Below are positions 1 to 13,312 of a stretch of 64,000 nt of DNA, in pieces. Every line of letters begins with the position of its first letter. Positions within the stretch are counted from its first letter, which is position 1. Origin of the DNA: Diploptera punctata (Eukaryota > Arthropoda > Insecta > Blattodea > Blaberidae); NCBI GenBank assembly GCA_030220185.1, contig JASPKZ010007288.1:1128001-1192000 (forward strand), in the 5' to 3' direction. Below the pieces are notes generated by a model. The model did not search any database and was not told the origin of the DNA. It was given only the letters and a program-made list of their open reading frames with translations. The position numbers and the translations under genes were made by a program.

Positions 1-85
1 TTATGATAGGGATGTATGGAGTTATTGTGTCCGAGTGGCCATACAACTACGGGTTTTGTGTTGCCAGTGAGTTAGTTAGTGATGG
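1..85 (+). mobile_element. LINE-1fam 3'-terminal fragment
   Basis: The first 85 bases match, with scattered differences, the 3' end of the LINE copies ending near 21775 and 38186. Shared signposts are 'GATAGGGATGTATGGAG', 'CTACGGGTT' and the tail 'GCCAGTGAGTTAGTTAGT'. The element continues off the left edge of the window. Only the last codons and the short 3' untranslated tail are present. Confidence 0.75.
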
Positions 86-1290
<1,205 letters not shown>

Positions 1291-1394
1291 GAAAAGAATT
1301 TCACCACAAAATTATTTAGTACAAATATGAATTACTATAATAAATTAATAACTCTTAATATAGTGTGTATATCTGATAATGAAAATATATGATA

Positions 1395-3170
1395 GCTATT
1401 TGTAGTTCAGATTAGCTCTCCATACACCCTATCCAATCATTCCCTGCATAATCAGCTCCCCTCAAATTATATTCTATGTTATTCTCCCATCTCATTTTTG
1501 GTCTACCAACTCGGCGTTTTCCCTCTAGTTTTCCTACAAAATGCTTCCATGCACGTCTTTCATTCCCTATTCGTGCAACCTTTCCTGGCAATGACAGTTT
1601 ATGAGACTAAACTGTTCTTATTATATCTGGCTTCCCAAAATACCGTGTAGTTTATTGTTGTGGAATTTTCTCCATTCACCTGCATGTTCTTCATTCTTTG
1701 GTCCAACAATTTTCCTAAGAACTTTATTCTTATATACTTGTATTCTCCTTTCCTCCCATAAAGCAAGAGTCCATGTTTCGCATCCGTATAATATAACTGG
1801 TAGACTAATCATTTTATATAATTGCAGTCTAACGTTTTTCGAAAGGAGTTGGGACGTCAAGATTCTGTGTAATGCTTAATAGCCGATGTTTGATTCCTTT
1901 ATGCATTCCATCCCTATTTGTGAATATTGTTCCTAGGTATTATAATTTCCTCATTAGCTGTCCATTTTCATTATATAATGTATTTCTATGTGTGACCTTA
2001 TATTGAGTTTTATTGATATTTACTTCCAGTTCCAATTTCTTAGTGTTACTCAATAGTGTGTGCGTGTTGGCCTTTAGTATCTCTACAGCATCGCCCAATA
2101 GTACTACATCATCAGCATAAACTAACTGCTTATTAATAACAGTGAGTTGTTAGCCTTCTTCATCCTCTAAAGATTTTATGGTGTACTCTACTACAAAATT
2201 AAATTGTAAGAAGAGATAGTACATATTTTGCTTCAACCCATTGTGGATTTCAAAAATATCCGAAAACTGTTCGCCTAAACGCACCCTACTCTGCCATTTA
2301 GAAACATTCTTATAAGTCTAACTAACTTTTTAGGAATTCTAATTTCCAGCTGGATACTTTATAGTTATGCCCTTTTGAAGTCTATGTACTGTTGAAGTAC
2401 AGTACCATTACATTCCCATTTCTTTTCTAAAACCTGTCTTATACTAAAAATCTGATCTGTTGTAGACCTGTTTCTTCTAAATCCACATTGGTGATTTCCT
2501 AGAATTTCATCAATATAAGAAGTAAGTCTGCTTAATTTGTGAGAATTTTGTACGGAGTTGAAAGTTATGAGATGCCCCTGGAGTTGTTGCAATCAGACTT
2601 CTCCCCTTTCTTATAAATTAGTACGATAATAGATTCTTTCCATTCATCTGGAAGAAGGTTTTTTCCGTAAATCATATTAAGCAACCGATGTACTTGTCCA
2701 TTAAATTTTCTGCCCTGATTTTATGAATTGTTCTGGGATCTCATCTGCACCTAATACTTTATTCATCTTCAAATGTTCTATCTCCATTTCAACCTCTAAT
2801 GCACTTGGTTCTGCGACTATCATTTCTGCTATCTGTAAATTATCCTCTTCAATATGCTGTTCTGTACGTACATTAATATCTGATTGAAGTAAATTTTTCC
2901 CTCTATTTAATATACTCGTGGAATCTACATTCAAATCCCCATTTTCATTCCGAATTATTTTGTTCTAGCCTGAAACCCTTTCTTCTCTATCCTAATTCCC
3001 TGATATAATTCCTTAATGTTCATATTTTTCTCATTCAATTCACCTTCATTAATTTACTCTCTCAAATATTCCCTCTTTTTACTCTTTAGTAACCTGGTGG
3101 TTTCCCGTCTAGTACCACGCAATTGCTCTAAATTTACCTCATTTTGCTCGTGTAAACATTTAATTTTATA
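1395..3170 (-). pseudogene. LINE-1fam reverse transcriptase, 5'-truncated and decayed
   Basis: Reading the minus strand from about 3170 down gives, in changing frames, the linker and reverse transcriptase of a non-LTR retrotransposon. First comes a segment with 'EPSALEVEMEIEHLKMNKV' (2701-2934), then the RT core with 'CGFRRNRSTTDQIFSIRQ' (2365-2592), the catalytic YADDVVLL near 2101-2126, and a C-terminal part with 'VILYGCETWTLAL' (1621-1860). It ends in the conserved GRPRMRW region near 1500. The endonuclease part is missing. Several frameshifts and stops make it non-functional. Family placement (RTE-like) comes from the longer copy at 35050-38186 and is an inference. Confidence 0.85.
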
Positions 3171-3759
3171 ACCATTTCATTGCCAATCTACGAAAAATAA
3201 TATGTACTCTCAAAGCGAGTAAGAACGTATTAGTCCGATAATTTATATTGCGCCCGTTAATGTGTTATTGAATGGAGGAATTTCGCAATTCAGACATTAA
3301 ATTTAGAACTAATTATTCAAACTGTTATATACGCCAGTAAAAAAAGTAACCTTAAAATGTTGTATGTTCCACAGATATTACTTGAACAGTAATCCCTAGG
3401 ACGAAGCTTAGTAAATCTGTCGAACAGGAGGCATAATAATCAAAATAATAACACAAATGAAAAGATTGATGTCAAAAAATCAGTAATATACCAAATAATA
3501 CTCTTAATAAATAACTTACAGAAAGAACATAATCTAAACAATATCTCTATTACATTAACGGGTTCATAATTATCCCCTATTCTTTTCAGTACTCAATTTT
3601 TGACAATATGTAGATGCAAATTTAATTTGGCAAACATAAAAGTAAACATCTGTAAAATACTTTCTCTATTATACATTACTTAATAGGGCCTACGTTTAAA
3701 TAAATTTCTCCCTTAGGATACCAATTATTTTGAATTTAAAATATATGAATATATATTGA
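3171..3759. other. Non-coding stretch
   Basis: AT-rich sequence with no supported gene or repeat. It lies between the truncated end of a reversed LINE and a GC-richer block. Confidence 0.4.
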
Positions 3760-4180
3760 CAATCCGGCTGATTTCCATGAAGCTTCTCAGTAAGATAAAT
3801 GTCTCCTGGAAGCGTTACCAGCACTTCGCTGGACAAGGATGGTTGAAGGGCTGCTTCCTCTGAGCCTCCAAACATGCTCCTCTGGGTATCCCCCCCCAAG
3901 AGAGGGCTGCGTCTTCCGCTCTTCAAGCCCTACAAGTATTCGCTGTTGCTATTCCTTGTCGCCATGTTGGACCCGTTGCAGGAATTGACGAAGAAAGATG
4001 TGCAGCCCAATATGGTTAACAGACGCCATTCCCTCGTTGTGTGAGCTATATTTAGTTCCCCTCGCCTCTTACCCTACAGCAAGATTAAAACCTAAGTCAA
4101 ATCTTCCCCAGTGGGGTCGTCTGGTTCATCGGGTACTAAGCCCCCCACCACGTCATTAGGTGCATGCATTAAATGTAGTA
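3760..4180. other. Unidentified GC-richer block
   Basis: About 420 bases distinctly richer in G and C than the surroundings, with a run of C at 3890-3897. No long open frame and no inverted-repeat ends were found. It directly precedes the LINE-2fam fragment and could be part of that or another repeat, such as a 5' untranslated region. Its identity is unknown. Confidence 0.3.
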
Positions 4181-4189
4181 TGTTAAAAA

Positions 4190-4837
4190 AACATTATTAT
4201 GATCTAAAGATTTTTTCTGTAAGGAAAACGAAGACCATGGCTTTTAGAGGAGGACCGTGACAGTGACATCCAAGATTATTTTAGAAAATCAAAGTACAGA
4301 ACAGGTGTCTAGTTTCAAATATTTGGGCTGTGATGTTGGATACAATGTGGATAGAGATATTGACTCCAAAATAAATAAATTTCAGACGGTGTGTGGAACA
4401 ATACAGAGAACATTCAAAAATAAAATTAGAAAAGAAACCAAGATAATAATGTATAATATTATGGCGGTTCCCACAATATTTTATGGATGTGAAACTTGGT
4501 CTCCAGTGCAAAAACAGAAGGATAGAATACAGACGGCGGAGATGAGGTTCCTAAGACAATTAAAAGGATGTACAAGACTTGATAGAATAAGAAATGAGGA
4601 TATAAGAGAAGAATTGAAAGTACAGCCTTTATTGGATAAGGTCACAAATTACATTCAGAAATGGATTGATCAAATGGATGGAATGAGTAAGGAGCGATAT
4701 CCATTGTTAGCAGGAAATTATCATGCAAGAGGAAGACGTGATGTTGGAAGACCTAGAAGACGTTGGGCTGATGCATTATGAAGTCGGAACGGGCAATTGC
4801 CTAATCCCTGGAGTGATGATGATGATGATGATGATGA
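4190..4837 (+). pseudogene. LINE-2fam C-terminal fragment with (GAT)n tail
   Basis: An open frame of 174 codons (4257-4781) encodes the region downstream of the RT catalytic core of a non-LTR retrotransposon. It has the thumb motif 'SFKYLGCDVGY', then 'IFYGCETW', 'RIRNEDIREEL', and a basic C-terminal 'RGRRDVGRPRRRW'. It stops at 4779-4781, followed by about 30 bases and a (GAT)n tail at 4814-4837, which is typical of LINE 3' ends. The element is heavily 5'-truncated. The same motif order recurs in pieces near 19.2-20.0, 34.4-35.0, 47.3-47.6 and 52.5-53.5 kb. Confidence 0.8.
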
Positions 4838-5776
4838 ATATATATTACTAGCTAATATCCGGCGTGCGCTGTTACGCCTAAATAAATGAAAATTAATGTG
4901 ATTTTATGTTTAGTTGAATAAGTAAAAGGAAAAATAATTACAAATTAATATTTTATAGATACCCATACTGATTACCAGCGTTGCCCGATAATTTACTTAT
5001 CACGATCTTCTTGACATAAAAGAGCTGAAGTACGAAAATTAATGTGTTTTATATTTAGTTAAATAAGTAAAGGGAAACATTTATATCGCAATTATTTTAG
5101 ATACCCCGTGCTGTTTACCCGGCATTGTCCGGGAATCTACTCATCCCGATCTTCTTGGCATAAAGGAGCTGAAATACGAAGATTATGGTACTTCTTATGA
5201 CTAGTTGAATAAGTAAAATGAAAAATAATTATAAATGTATATCGTAATTATTTTATGACTCCTCTTTCTGATTACCTGGTGTTGCCCGGAATCTACTTAT
5301 CTCGATCTTCCTGGCATAAATGAGCTAAAAGACAAAATTCGTTATTGTGAGTTATCCGTAAAAGAATGCCCGTGCTACTATGCTTGCACAGGAATCTACG
5401 TACTTGTCTCGATTTTCTTGGCATCAATGAAAGACAAAAATTGTTATTGTGTGTTATCCGTAAGAGATAAACATACGCTCTGGCGGACTTTTTTGTAGAG
5501 CTTTTTTTTGAGATATTCAACTCTGTGTACATTAATTTAGTGTATTTGTTATGGTTCAGGCAGCGTAAGCCATTTAAAGGTCCAAAGATTTACTTTTTTA
5601 CTTTTCCACTACAAAGGGCGATTTTTAAGGGTTTATAAGTTGAGCATCACAACTCTCTTATAGCCTATGTTCATCCCGGGAATCTCCTGAACATTTTGCA
5701 AAAGGTCCCATCACAATCCGATCAACGGTATGGCCGCGCATAAGGTACAAACAAACAAACCGACAAACAAACATCC

Positions 5777-5806
<30 letters not shown>
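4838..5806. repeat. Tandem-repeat element with 'CCCGTGCTG' units and AT tail
   Basis: Five diverged direct repeats of about 105-155 bases lie at roughly 4855-4961, 4962-5102, 5103-5258, 5259-5362 and 5363-5485. Each carries a version of 'TGCCCGGGAATCTACTTATC' followed by 'GATCTTCTTGGCATAAA'. The block starts in 'TATATTACTAGCT' and ends, after a 'GGTACAAACAAACAAACC' segment, in an (AT)n tract at 5776-5806. That layout resembles non-autonomous mobile elements known in arthropods, but I cannot assign a superfamily. It sits directly against the (GAT)n tail of the preceding LINE. Confidence 0.65.
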
Positions 5807-5813
<7 letters not shown>

Positions 5814-6607
5814 CGTCAAAACTTTTGACTTATCGCGGAGATTACAGCGGGTCCATAGTGCTTGCGTTCGTTCATTTTCAATATCCACTGTTATAATTAT
5901 ATATATTTTCAATACATTAATCCCTCCTGACTCCGTGTTAGCCACAGACGTAAATTGCATCCTTTACACTTTTTTTTTCAAGGTTCTGCATACTTGGACT
6001 CATAGTTTTACATGACGTCCAGAATCGAGTAATAAATTCTCACCACAATTTTAACACTGCGTAAGAAGATAAGTCTGCTGCTAACAATCCCTCTCCACAG
6101 CTCTTCTACTTATTTCACCATAACACTGACCGCTATAGGAATTCCCTCCTTCAAGATATCAAGGGTTGCCGCACACTTTATACCACTTTTTACAATATCA
6201 TTATAATACTTTATACCACGTCATTAGTATTTCAGTTTATTTTTTTATCTTGCACATTTTATATCTTATTACTTACATTTAGAGTACATAAACACATATT
6301 GTATATAATAGGCCTAATTGTATTGTCAGTTTACCACGTAATCATCAATTTGTATTGTAATTTAGGCATAATATTTCTGTCATTGTATTCCTTATTATTG
6401 TATTAATTTATTTTATGTTTTAGAACATATATACTGATCCCATAAAAGACCATTTAATTTTGAAATTGCAGATTTGCCCTTATTTATTCTCTCATTAATT
6501 TCAGCATCTTGACTTCCATCTGCACTAATTTTTATTCAAAATATACATATTCGTCACATGCTTTTTTCGTGTACCGTCCTCTGAAACCAGGTGTTTTAAT
6601 TGTATCT
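5807..6607. other. Non-coding stretch
   Basis: AT-rich, with no gene or assignable repeat seen. Confidence 0.4.
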
Positions 6608-6609
6608 GC

Positions 6610-6692
<83 letters not shown>
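6608..6692. repeat. (AAT)n microsatellite
   Basis: Nearly perfect AAT tract. It abuts the truncated start of the LINE fragment that follows. Poly-N and poly-I frames across it are artefacts. Confidence 0.95.
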
Positions 6693-6693
<1 letters not shown>

Positions 6694-6719
6694 TAATAAT
6701 ATTAATATTAATAATAAAT

Positions 6720-7440
6720 ATCTTGGTGAAATACATCAGGAAAACGGAATTGAAACTAAAGCTAATAAAAGTAGATGCCAAAAAATGTAAAGAGCATTTC
6801 GGCTTACTCACAACACTTATAATAAAAAATGCATAACATTACATACAATATTACGACACTATAACAATGTAATTAAACCAGAGTGCCTCTTAGGAACAGA
6901 AACATTAATTTTGAACAGAAAAAAGGTATCGAAAATATAGTGAAAAACGAATGCAAAATTATAAGAAACGTTTTAGGTCCACAAGTCATAGGTGAAGCAT
7001 ATACACTCAGAAGTAAAAAGGAAATAAAAATATATACAGACATTCTTAATGATATTAGAAAACGAAGGTTAAAATGTTATGGCCATATTAAACGAGTGAA
7101 CTCAAATAGGCTTACAAAACAGATAATGGAATTCTACGAAAACAGAAGTAAAGCTCTAGTGGATACTATGAAGTGGAATGATGAAGTCAAAAAGAAGTTA
7201 AAATTGGCAGGAATTACTAAAGAAGATATCCCAAACTGAGATATATTTAGAATTATGGTGAATAAGTGGCAAGTTGACCAAGAGGACAAACCGAAGAAAA
7301 AAACTGGAACAACTTGGACAGATGATAGAAAACTAGCTCGTAGCAAACGAATGAAAGAAATTTGGGCTCAAAGAAAAGCTCTAATTACCCTCTATTACTT
7401 TGCGCAGTCCTACAAGGGCTCATCAGCAATAAAAAATAAT
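6720..7440 (+). pseudogene. LINE C-terminal fragment (third family)
   Basis: Translation begins with an RT-thumb-like 'KYLGEIHQENGIE', has a stop near 6787, and continues in another frame with 'KPECLLGTETLILNRKKG', then 'KIIRNVLGP' and 'RKRRLKCYGHIKRVNSNRL'. The main frame (6883-7430) is broken by an in-frame TGA at 7237-7239, after which the same frame resumes with 'GTTWTDDRKLARSKRMKEI'. The end runs into an imperfect (AAT)n tail. This is the 3' part of a non-LTR retrotransposon; the clade is not determined. Confidence 0.75.
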
Positions 7441-7590
7441 AATAACAATAATAAATACCGTATTAGTTATATTGATAATCTTGATGATATTAATGATAAA
7501 AATATTGATGTTAACAGTAATGATAAATATAGTAATAATAATAATAACAATAATAATAATAATAATGATAATAATCCACAACATAAGTTT
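7432..7590. repeat. Imperfect (AAT/GAT)n tract, LINE tail
   Basis: Interrupted AAT, AAC and GAT triplets follow directly on the LINE 3' end. They probably derive from its simple-repeat tail. Confidence 0.7.
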
Positions 7591-8687
7591 GTATCGTTTG
7601 ACCAGCTATACAAATAAGCTTCGGCGGCTCTCGTTTACATTCTGTGATACCTGTGATTCGCAGCTTGTTCCTGTATGATTGTGAAGGCTGGAGTAACCTC
7701 GCTACCTGCCATAGGAAAAAGTAGAAATTATACAAAAGAAATGTTTAAAAATCATTTTTCAGCACCAGTATACACATAGATAACAGACCTCCACAACCTT
7801 GCACAAATTTCCTAAATTGTGACCATAATAAATTCATCATAATTCACCACCATGTTTAATTATAATATCAATCATCCAAATATAATTGTGCCCAATATAT
7901 TACGTATGTTCCAACAACGTGTTATGTACGGAATCATATTTACTAGGTCCTTCGTCCCAGCACCATAAACCGAGTGCTCTACCATGACTAGAGCAGCGTG
8001 AGTCATTGTGATATGTCGGCTATACGACTCGCAGCCCGTCGACACTACAGTTTCCGATGCCGTGTTCTGAGTAATCATGCTTCATCACTGATCATGCTGT
8101 TTAGTAAGATAGGATTAAGTGGCGAAACACTTACTCTTAATCACTAAGCCTGGAAGGGAGTTTCAACTACTTAAAGTCGCCGCTCAGTGGAAGATTCTAG
8201 ACATCGTCAGCCTGCTCTTGATAATATAGTTAAAATATTGACAGATATGTAATGTTGAGAGAACAAGCTGTGTTTACTGTGGTGCTAGGACATTATATAT
8301 ATATAGCTGAGTGTATAGTGAACCAATGATCAGAAATTAGTTTTCTTTTCAGGTGTCATGGATATTTAACATACATAAGATTCGCATCTTCAAGCCATTT
8401 AGAGCCGCCCAAAGCCTTAATCAAGGAACTATCTAGACATCAAACTTTAAAGGAAAGGTATTATAGTAATGTATGTTTAACAGTATAATGTGTATACATT
8501 ATTTAACGAACACCTATAAACTTTTACAATGCGGAAATAGCAATTTCTTTTGTCAGTGATTTAAATGGGTCGGACCACAGTGGAAATAAAATCTTGTAAC
8601 ACTCTAATTTAATTATGTACATTGTGAAATTCGATACAAATGTAAGTAATTTCCACTCGTTTGTTTATGTATTCACTTATTAAGAAT
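7591..8687. other. Non-coding stretch
   Basis: No supported gene. Only short chance frames occur, and no inverted-repeat element was recognised. Confidence 0.4.
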
Positions 8688-8813
8688 ATTACAAAAATTA
8701 AACCAATTGTTTTCTATTACGATAAATAGACAATTTAGGATTATACCCCTATTACAAAAATTAAACCAATTGTTTTCTATTACGATAAATAGACAATTTA
8801 GGATTATACCCCT
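8688..8813. repeat. Perfect 63-bp tandem duplication
   Basis: Bases 8688-8750 are repeated without any difference at 8751-8813. The unit begins 'ATTACAAAAATTAAACC' and ends 'GGATTATACCCCT'. Perfect identity amid decayed sequence implies a very recent duplication or an assembly artefact. Confidence 0.97.
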
Positions 8814-9684
8814 ATCCTTTGAATAGAGGATACTTAATGGGACTACATAATGTTAAAACCAGAAGTGAGTTCCATAAACGAAATAACATGTCTTCTGAAA
8901 CGATGCCTAACTTCATAGAGTGTGTACGGTTCGCGGTATGGCTTTGTTTGTTTTTAATTATAAATGTCGTGGTGCCTCGAATATAAATTTCGGATAATTG
9001 GTTCCTTATCTCAAAATACTAAATTTATAACCCCGTGCCCTTCTCTAAGGTTCACCCTAAATATCACATATATCTGCTTTGAATTGTTATCAGGCCTATC
9101 TCTTCCAGTTACTGAGAATTTGTAAATAATACATTATTTCATTTCACGTAAAATAAACGTTAAACAAAGATGATATAGTAATTGGGATGATTCCATAACT
9201 AATACCTAAACTTTGGAAGTATTTTACGCCCTAAATACAGCTTTCAAATATTATATAATTAAAGCTTCTTGTAGTGTACAAAGTAAAAAGTATGTTATAT
9301 TTGACTATAGTGTGCTGTAGGAAAAAACCTAAACGAGGAGTTGTTCCTGATTACCTACAGTCTATCATACTGACCTATTGATCCAAGGCTTATAGGTTCA
9401 AGTTCAGTCTTACCTATATTGATTTTTTCAGGACGTAGAAATCCTGAGTATAGTTGAACTCCATATTTCGGTACGGAAGTAAAATTATGCTTCCATGTCT
9501 TGAATTTATATCACCTAAAAATATCAAGTCTGAAATAGATCTCTGAAAATGTAGGTAATTTCATGTATTCCGTTGAATGATACTAATAATAACAGTCCAT
9601 ATAGATTCTCGTCCACCCGACAAACGAAAAATATTAACTACAAAACAAAATGCATAAGTGCAGAATATGGAATACATAATTATA

Positions 9685-9720
<36 letters not shown>

Positions 9721-10137
9721 TATATATATATATATTAAACTAATATTGAAGTGAATCAAGTCAATATTATTAGAGAGGCGAAAACTCAATTTCTTTAAAT
9801 TTAAATTGCTTTCAAATCAGAATTTTTAAAAACATTCCTATTTGATAAACGAAAAAGAAAAAAGCAAGAATAATTAATCGTTTAGCAGTCGGAAGAGAAT
9901 TTTCACCAATTAAGTAATCTTCAGATTCAAATTCTATAGCGAAAACTATAAATTGTACTTGATTTCATTTTTCGGTCCATTCAATTTAAAAACTCTTTCA
10001 TAGTCGAATTCTATATTTTTAAAATTTAAATTTGTATTATGATTTTTTGTGCAGCTCTTGACATAAATGATATACATATTCGTTGTTTAATTATTTTTAT
10101 TTTGTAATCTAGAACAAACACAAATAAGTATATTTTC
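8814..10137. other. Non-coding stretch with (CA)n(TA)n
   Basis: AT-rich, without genes. A compound microsatellite, (CA)n then (TA)n, occupies about 9688-9736. Confidence 0.5.
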
Positions 10138-10480
10138 GCAACGGAAATGGATTTTATACGAAGAGCAGCAAGAATTTCAAGAAGAGAAAAAAATTAAAAC
10201 TGAGTTATATGGGAGAACATTAACATTGAAAAATATATTTCAGATTATATTAAAACTCAACAATTGAGACGGTACTTACATGTCCAACAAATGGAAGAGG
10301 ATCGGCTAACAAAATGTGTTTTGGAATGGAAAACCCAATGGGAAGACGAGGTAGAGGAAGACCTAAAGCTTCTTGGATACAGTGAATATATTTATACGTG
10401 AAAGAGAAACATCTACGACCATGAGATTGGATGGACCGACAAAATTGGCTATTAGGAATAGGAGAAGACATTAATCAACC
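10138..10480 (+). pseudogene. LINE C-terminal relic
   Basis: Plus-strand translation, with stops and frame changes, reads 'FIRRAARISRREK', 'IEKYISDYIKTQQLRRYLHV', 'EEDRLTKCVLEW' and a terminal tryptophan-rich part with 'IGWTDKIG'. This order (a DYI..QQL..Y.HVQ.MEE.RL block) is the post-RT C-terminus of RTE-like insect LINEs. It is short, 5'-truncated and dead. Confidence 0.6.
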
Positions 10481-11604
10481 GATGATCTATCATTAAGAAA
10501 CATAGGTAAATAGGGAACCTGAAGTAATGAACTCTAGGTTAATAAAATGCAAAATATTAATACAGTGCATAAATAGAACATTTAAACAGGATATATTGAT
10601 ATTTATTAATGTTTTGTGGAGTAGGATAGAGTAATAAGTATTTAACAGTTTGCCACATTTAATTCCCATGTAATGATGTGGTAAATAATAAAGAGGCGTA
10701 AATTGGATCATTTCATAAATCAGTGAACAAGCATTGCCGCAATAAGTATTATGGGAATTATGTTCTCTACATAATTTTGGTAATAGACAGGACGGCAAGC
10801 GACAGGCTGTTCGCTTTGAATTAGAAATAATTAACAACAAAACACAATTACATGTATGGTGTTCTCTTAAGGGGAAACTTGTATTCCATCGAAATAAAAC
10901 TTTTAGCGTCAATTCGAATTCATCGAGCTGTTTAGCATTTGTTGTGGAACGAATTAGCTCGTTCGAAACAGAATTTAGGCGAAAGGGGTTGCTTGTTTTT
11001 ATACTTATTTACACTAGTTAACAACGATCACTCATTCTCTAACATAATTGAACTTAACTGTATCAATTGAGATATTTTACTATTCACGGAATTGAAACAG
11101 AATTTTAATTTGTATTCAGTTTTCCACTTAAGTACTGTTGAAAACATATTAAACAGTGAATGGTATTTTAACTATCCATATTCGGACGTAGACTATTGGA
11201 TGCTTATTTTATTTTGGCACATTTAGGTACTCTGTTATAATGTTGTGTCATTCCCCGGTTAATTTACCGCGGAAATATTAGCGCTGAAATCAATAATTAA
11301 TATATTTGATTGTCATGAAATTATATCTACCCAAATGCCACCAAATTTGTTTTTATTTTTGCGGAATATTTTATGAAATAAGAATATTGTATTAATTCTT
11401 CTATTGTTGGCAGATCTGAATACAGTTATAATGTATTGGAAACAACAAGAAAATCCCCTCACGATATTTCCGTAGACATTCTGCTATTTCAGAACAAGAT
11501 ACATAATCAGATGAATGATGTCATCAGAAATTTTATTCGCACGTTTTCTACCCTAGGAATTCTATTTCAAATTACAACATCTCTTCCGTATTGTCAATAG
11601 TTAT
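10481..11604. other. Non-coding stretch
   Basis: A chance minus-strand frame of 139 codons lies at 10493-10912. It shows no recognised motif or codon bias, and I do not call it a gene. Nothing else was seen. Confidence 0.4.
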
Positions 11605-11657
11605 TAATGTTATTCTCTCACCTCATTCTTCGTCTACCAACTGGGGTTTTATCAAAA
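11605..11657 (-). mobile_element. LINE-1fam scrap
   Basis: About 50 bases repeat, with few changes, the segment at 12235-12285 that encodes the C-terminal GRPRMRW region on the minus strand. It is probably a separate deleted copy. Confidence 0.55.
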
Positions 11658-12154
11658 GATCAAAGAAGTGGTAACGTTGTAGGTAGTACTTCAATTAATT
11701 GACATGTCATTCCTAATTATTGCAGCCTTGTCTACATCAAATCTGGTGGTTTTGTAAGTCACCATGTCATCAGCACCAACGCATATACATACTCGTACTT
11801 GCGTTCACCATCTCATGCGGTATATTAGTGGTTAAGTAGGAGACATTTTTAAATTCTCGATACAAATAATACTTTTTAGACGAAATTATGTTCTACGAGC
11901 TCTTAACATCCCAACCATAACGATTTATCTTTCAATTATTACCGCATGCATCAGGGATTCTATTTTGTATGTAGATTTTCCGGGGGTGACGCGAAAAATG
12001 TTTCTATGTTCCAATCATACACCATGCGCTTGCGCCAACAAACGCGAAGCGATTTACACTATGGAATCACGGGATGCAGCCAGTATATACATGACATTTA
12101 CCGAACCTAAAGCCAACCTAACGGAATTTAAGTACACCAACCTGTGAAAGAATT

Positions 12155-12735
12155 TTAACTGTAACTCACTGGCAATATCGAACCCTTAAGTTCATGGCCA
12201 CGCGGACATAAGCTCTCTATATATCGCAATCCTGAATTAATGTTATTCTCTCATCTCATTCTTCTTCTACCAACTGGGGTTTTCCCCTGGCTTTCCTAAA
12301 AGAAGCTTCAATGCACGTATTTTCATTCGACATTCATGTCACATGTCCTGCCCATCGCAGTCTATGAGACTTATCTGCTGTTATTATATCTGGCTTCCTA
12401 TAAAGACCATGTAGTTCACTGTTTTGTAAGACTTATCCACTCACCTGGCTGTCCATCTCTCTTTGGTCCAAACATTTTCCTAAGAACTTTATTCTCAAAT
12501 ACCCGTAATCTCGTTTCCTCCCTTAAAGTAAGAGTCCATGTTTCGCATTCATATAACATAACGTATTTTGAAAGGAGTTGCAATGCGTAATAGCACGCAT
12601 TTCCAGAATTGAGCCTATGTTTAATTTCTTTGTGCATCTCTTTCCTAATTGTGAGCATTGTTCCTAGGTATTTGATTTCAAGCACTTCCTCAAAATTTCC
12701 CTCATTTGTCATTAGATGTCCATTTCCATTATAAC
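12155..12735 (-). pseudogene. LINE-1fam 3' fragment, internally deleted
   Basis: On the minus strand this reads the thumb and C-terminal region: 'NEGNFEEVLEIKYLGTML', 'HRLNSGNACYYALQLLSK', 'YECETWTLTLREETRL' and 'VLRKMFGPKRDGQPGEW'. The 3' tip (the reverse complement of 'TTCGATAGTGCCAG...') lies at 12160-12200. A part of the C-terminal coding region is deleted near 12225. It is non-functional. Confidence 0.8.
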
Positions 12736-12764
12736 GTAATGCTCAGAAATAAATAGTAAGCTCT

Positions 12765-13312
12765 GAAATTCTGAAGTTTGTGTACATGGAATTCCCTTCC
12801 GCCCTATGTCAGAGACTGTCAAACTATAACATCCTTCAAAAACAAATTAAAGAATTATTTAATAACAAACTAACTTATACACCTCACTGATAGTATTCTT
12901 TTAACAATTAATAAATTTAATTATCTATGAAAATAATATTAAGATTTACAAATATTTTTTTTGTTTTGTTTTAAATATTGTACAAACGTAATTAGTTAGT
13001 TTTCTATATCTCTTTATTTTCCTTTGTTTTTATATACATTAGACAGGGACAATTTAATATGTCTTGATTGTATACATTTTACTATTAATTTTAGTCTTAA
13101 TTTTAACTAACATTAACTAGTTGCATTATAGATCGTAATATAATAGTATTATCTTTTTGATCAAATTTTTATTTAGTATTTAATATTAGAGTTCATTGTG
13201 ATTATTATATTTTGATGTAATATATGTTTGCCCTGGTGAGTGGAAGAGAAGGCCACATGGCCTTAACTCCACCAGGCTAAATAAATAAATCTAAATCTAA
13301 ATCTACAGTTAA
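12765..13312 (+). mobile_element. CR1/L2-like LINE 3' end
   Basis: A short frame at about 12770-12885 reads 'WNSLPPYVRDCQTITSFKNK', the typical carboxyl end of CR1/L2/Rex-type reverse transcriptases (WN.LP......TSFK..L). It is followed by a roughly 420-base 3' untranslated region with the stem-like 'GAAGGCCACATGGCCTTAAC' and a tail of AAAT/AATCTA repeats to 13312. The rest of the element is absent. Confidence 0.7.

Noticed and set aside
10493..10912. 139-codon minus frame as a gene
   Set aside because: No recognisable domain, AT-driven residues, and no homologue-like motif; likely chance in a long non-coding stretch.
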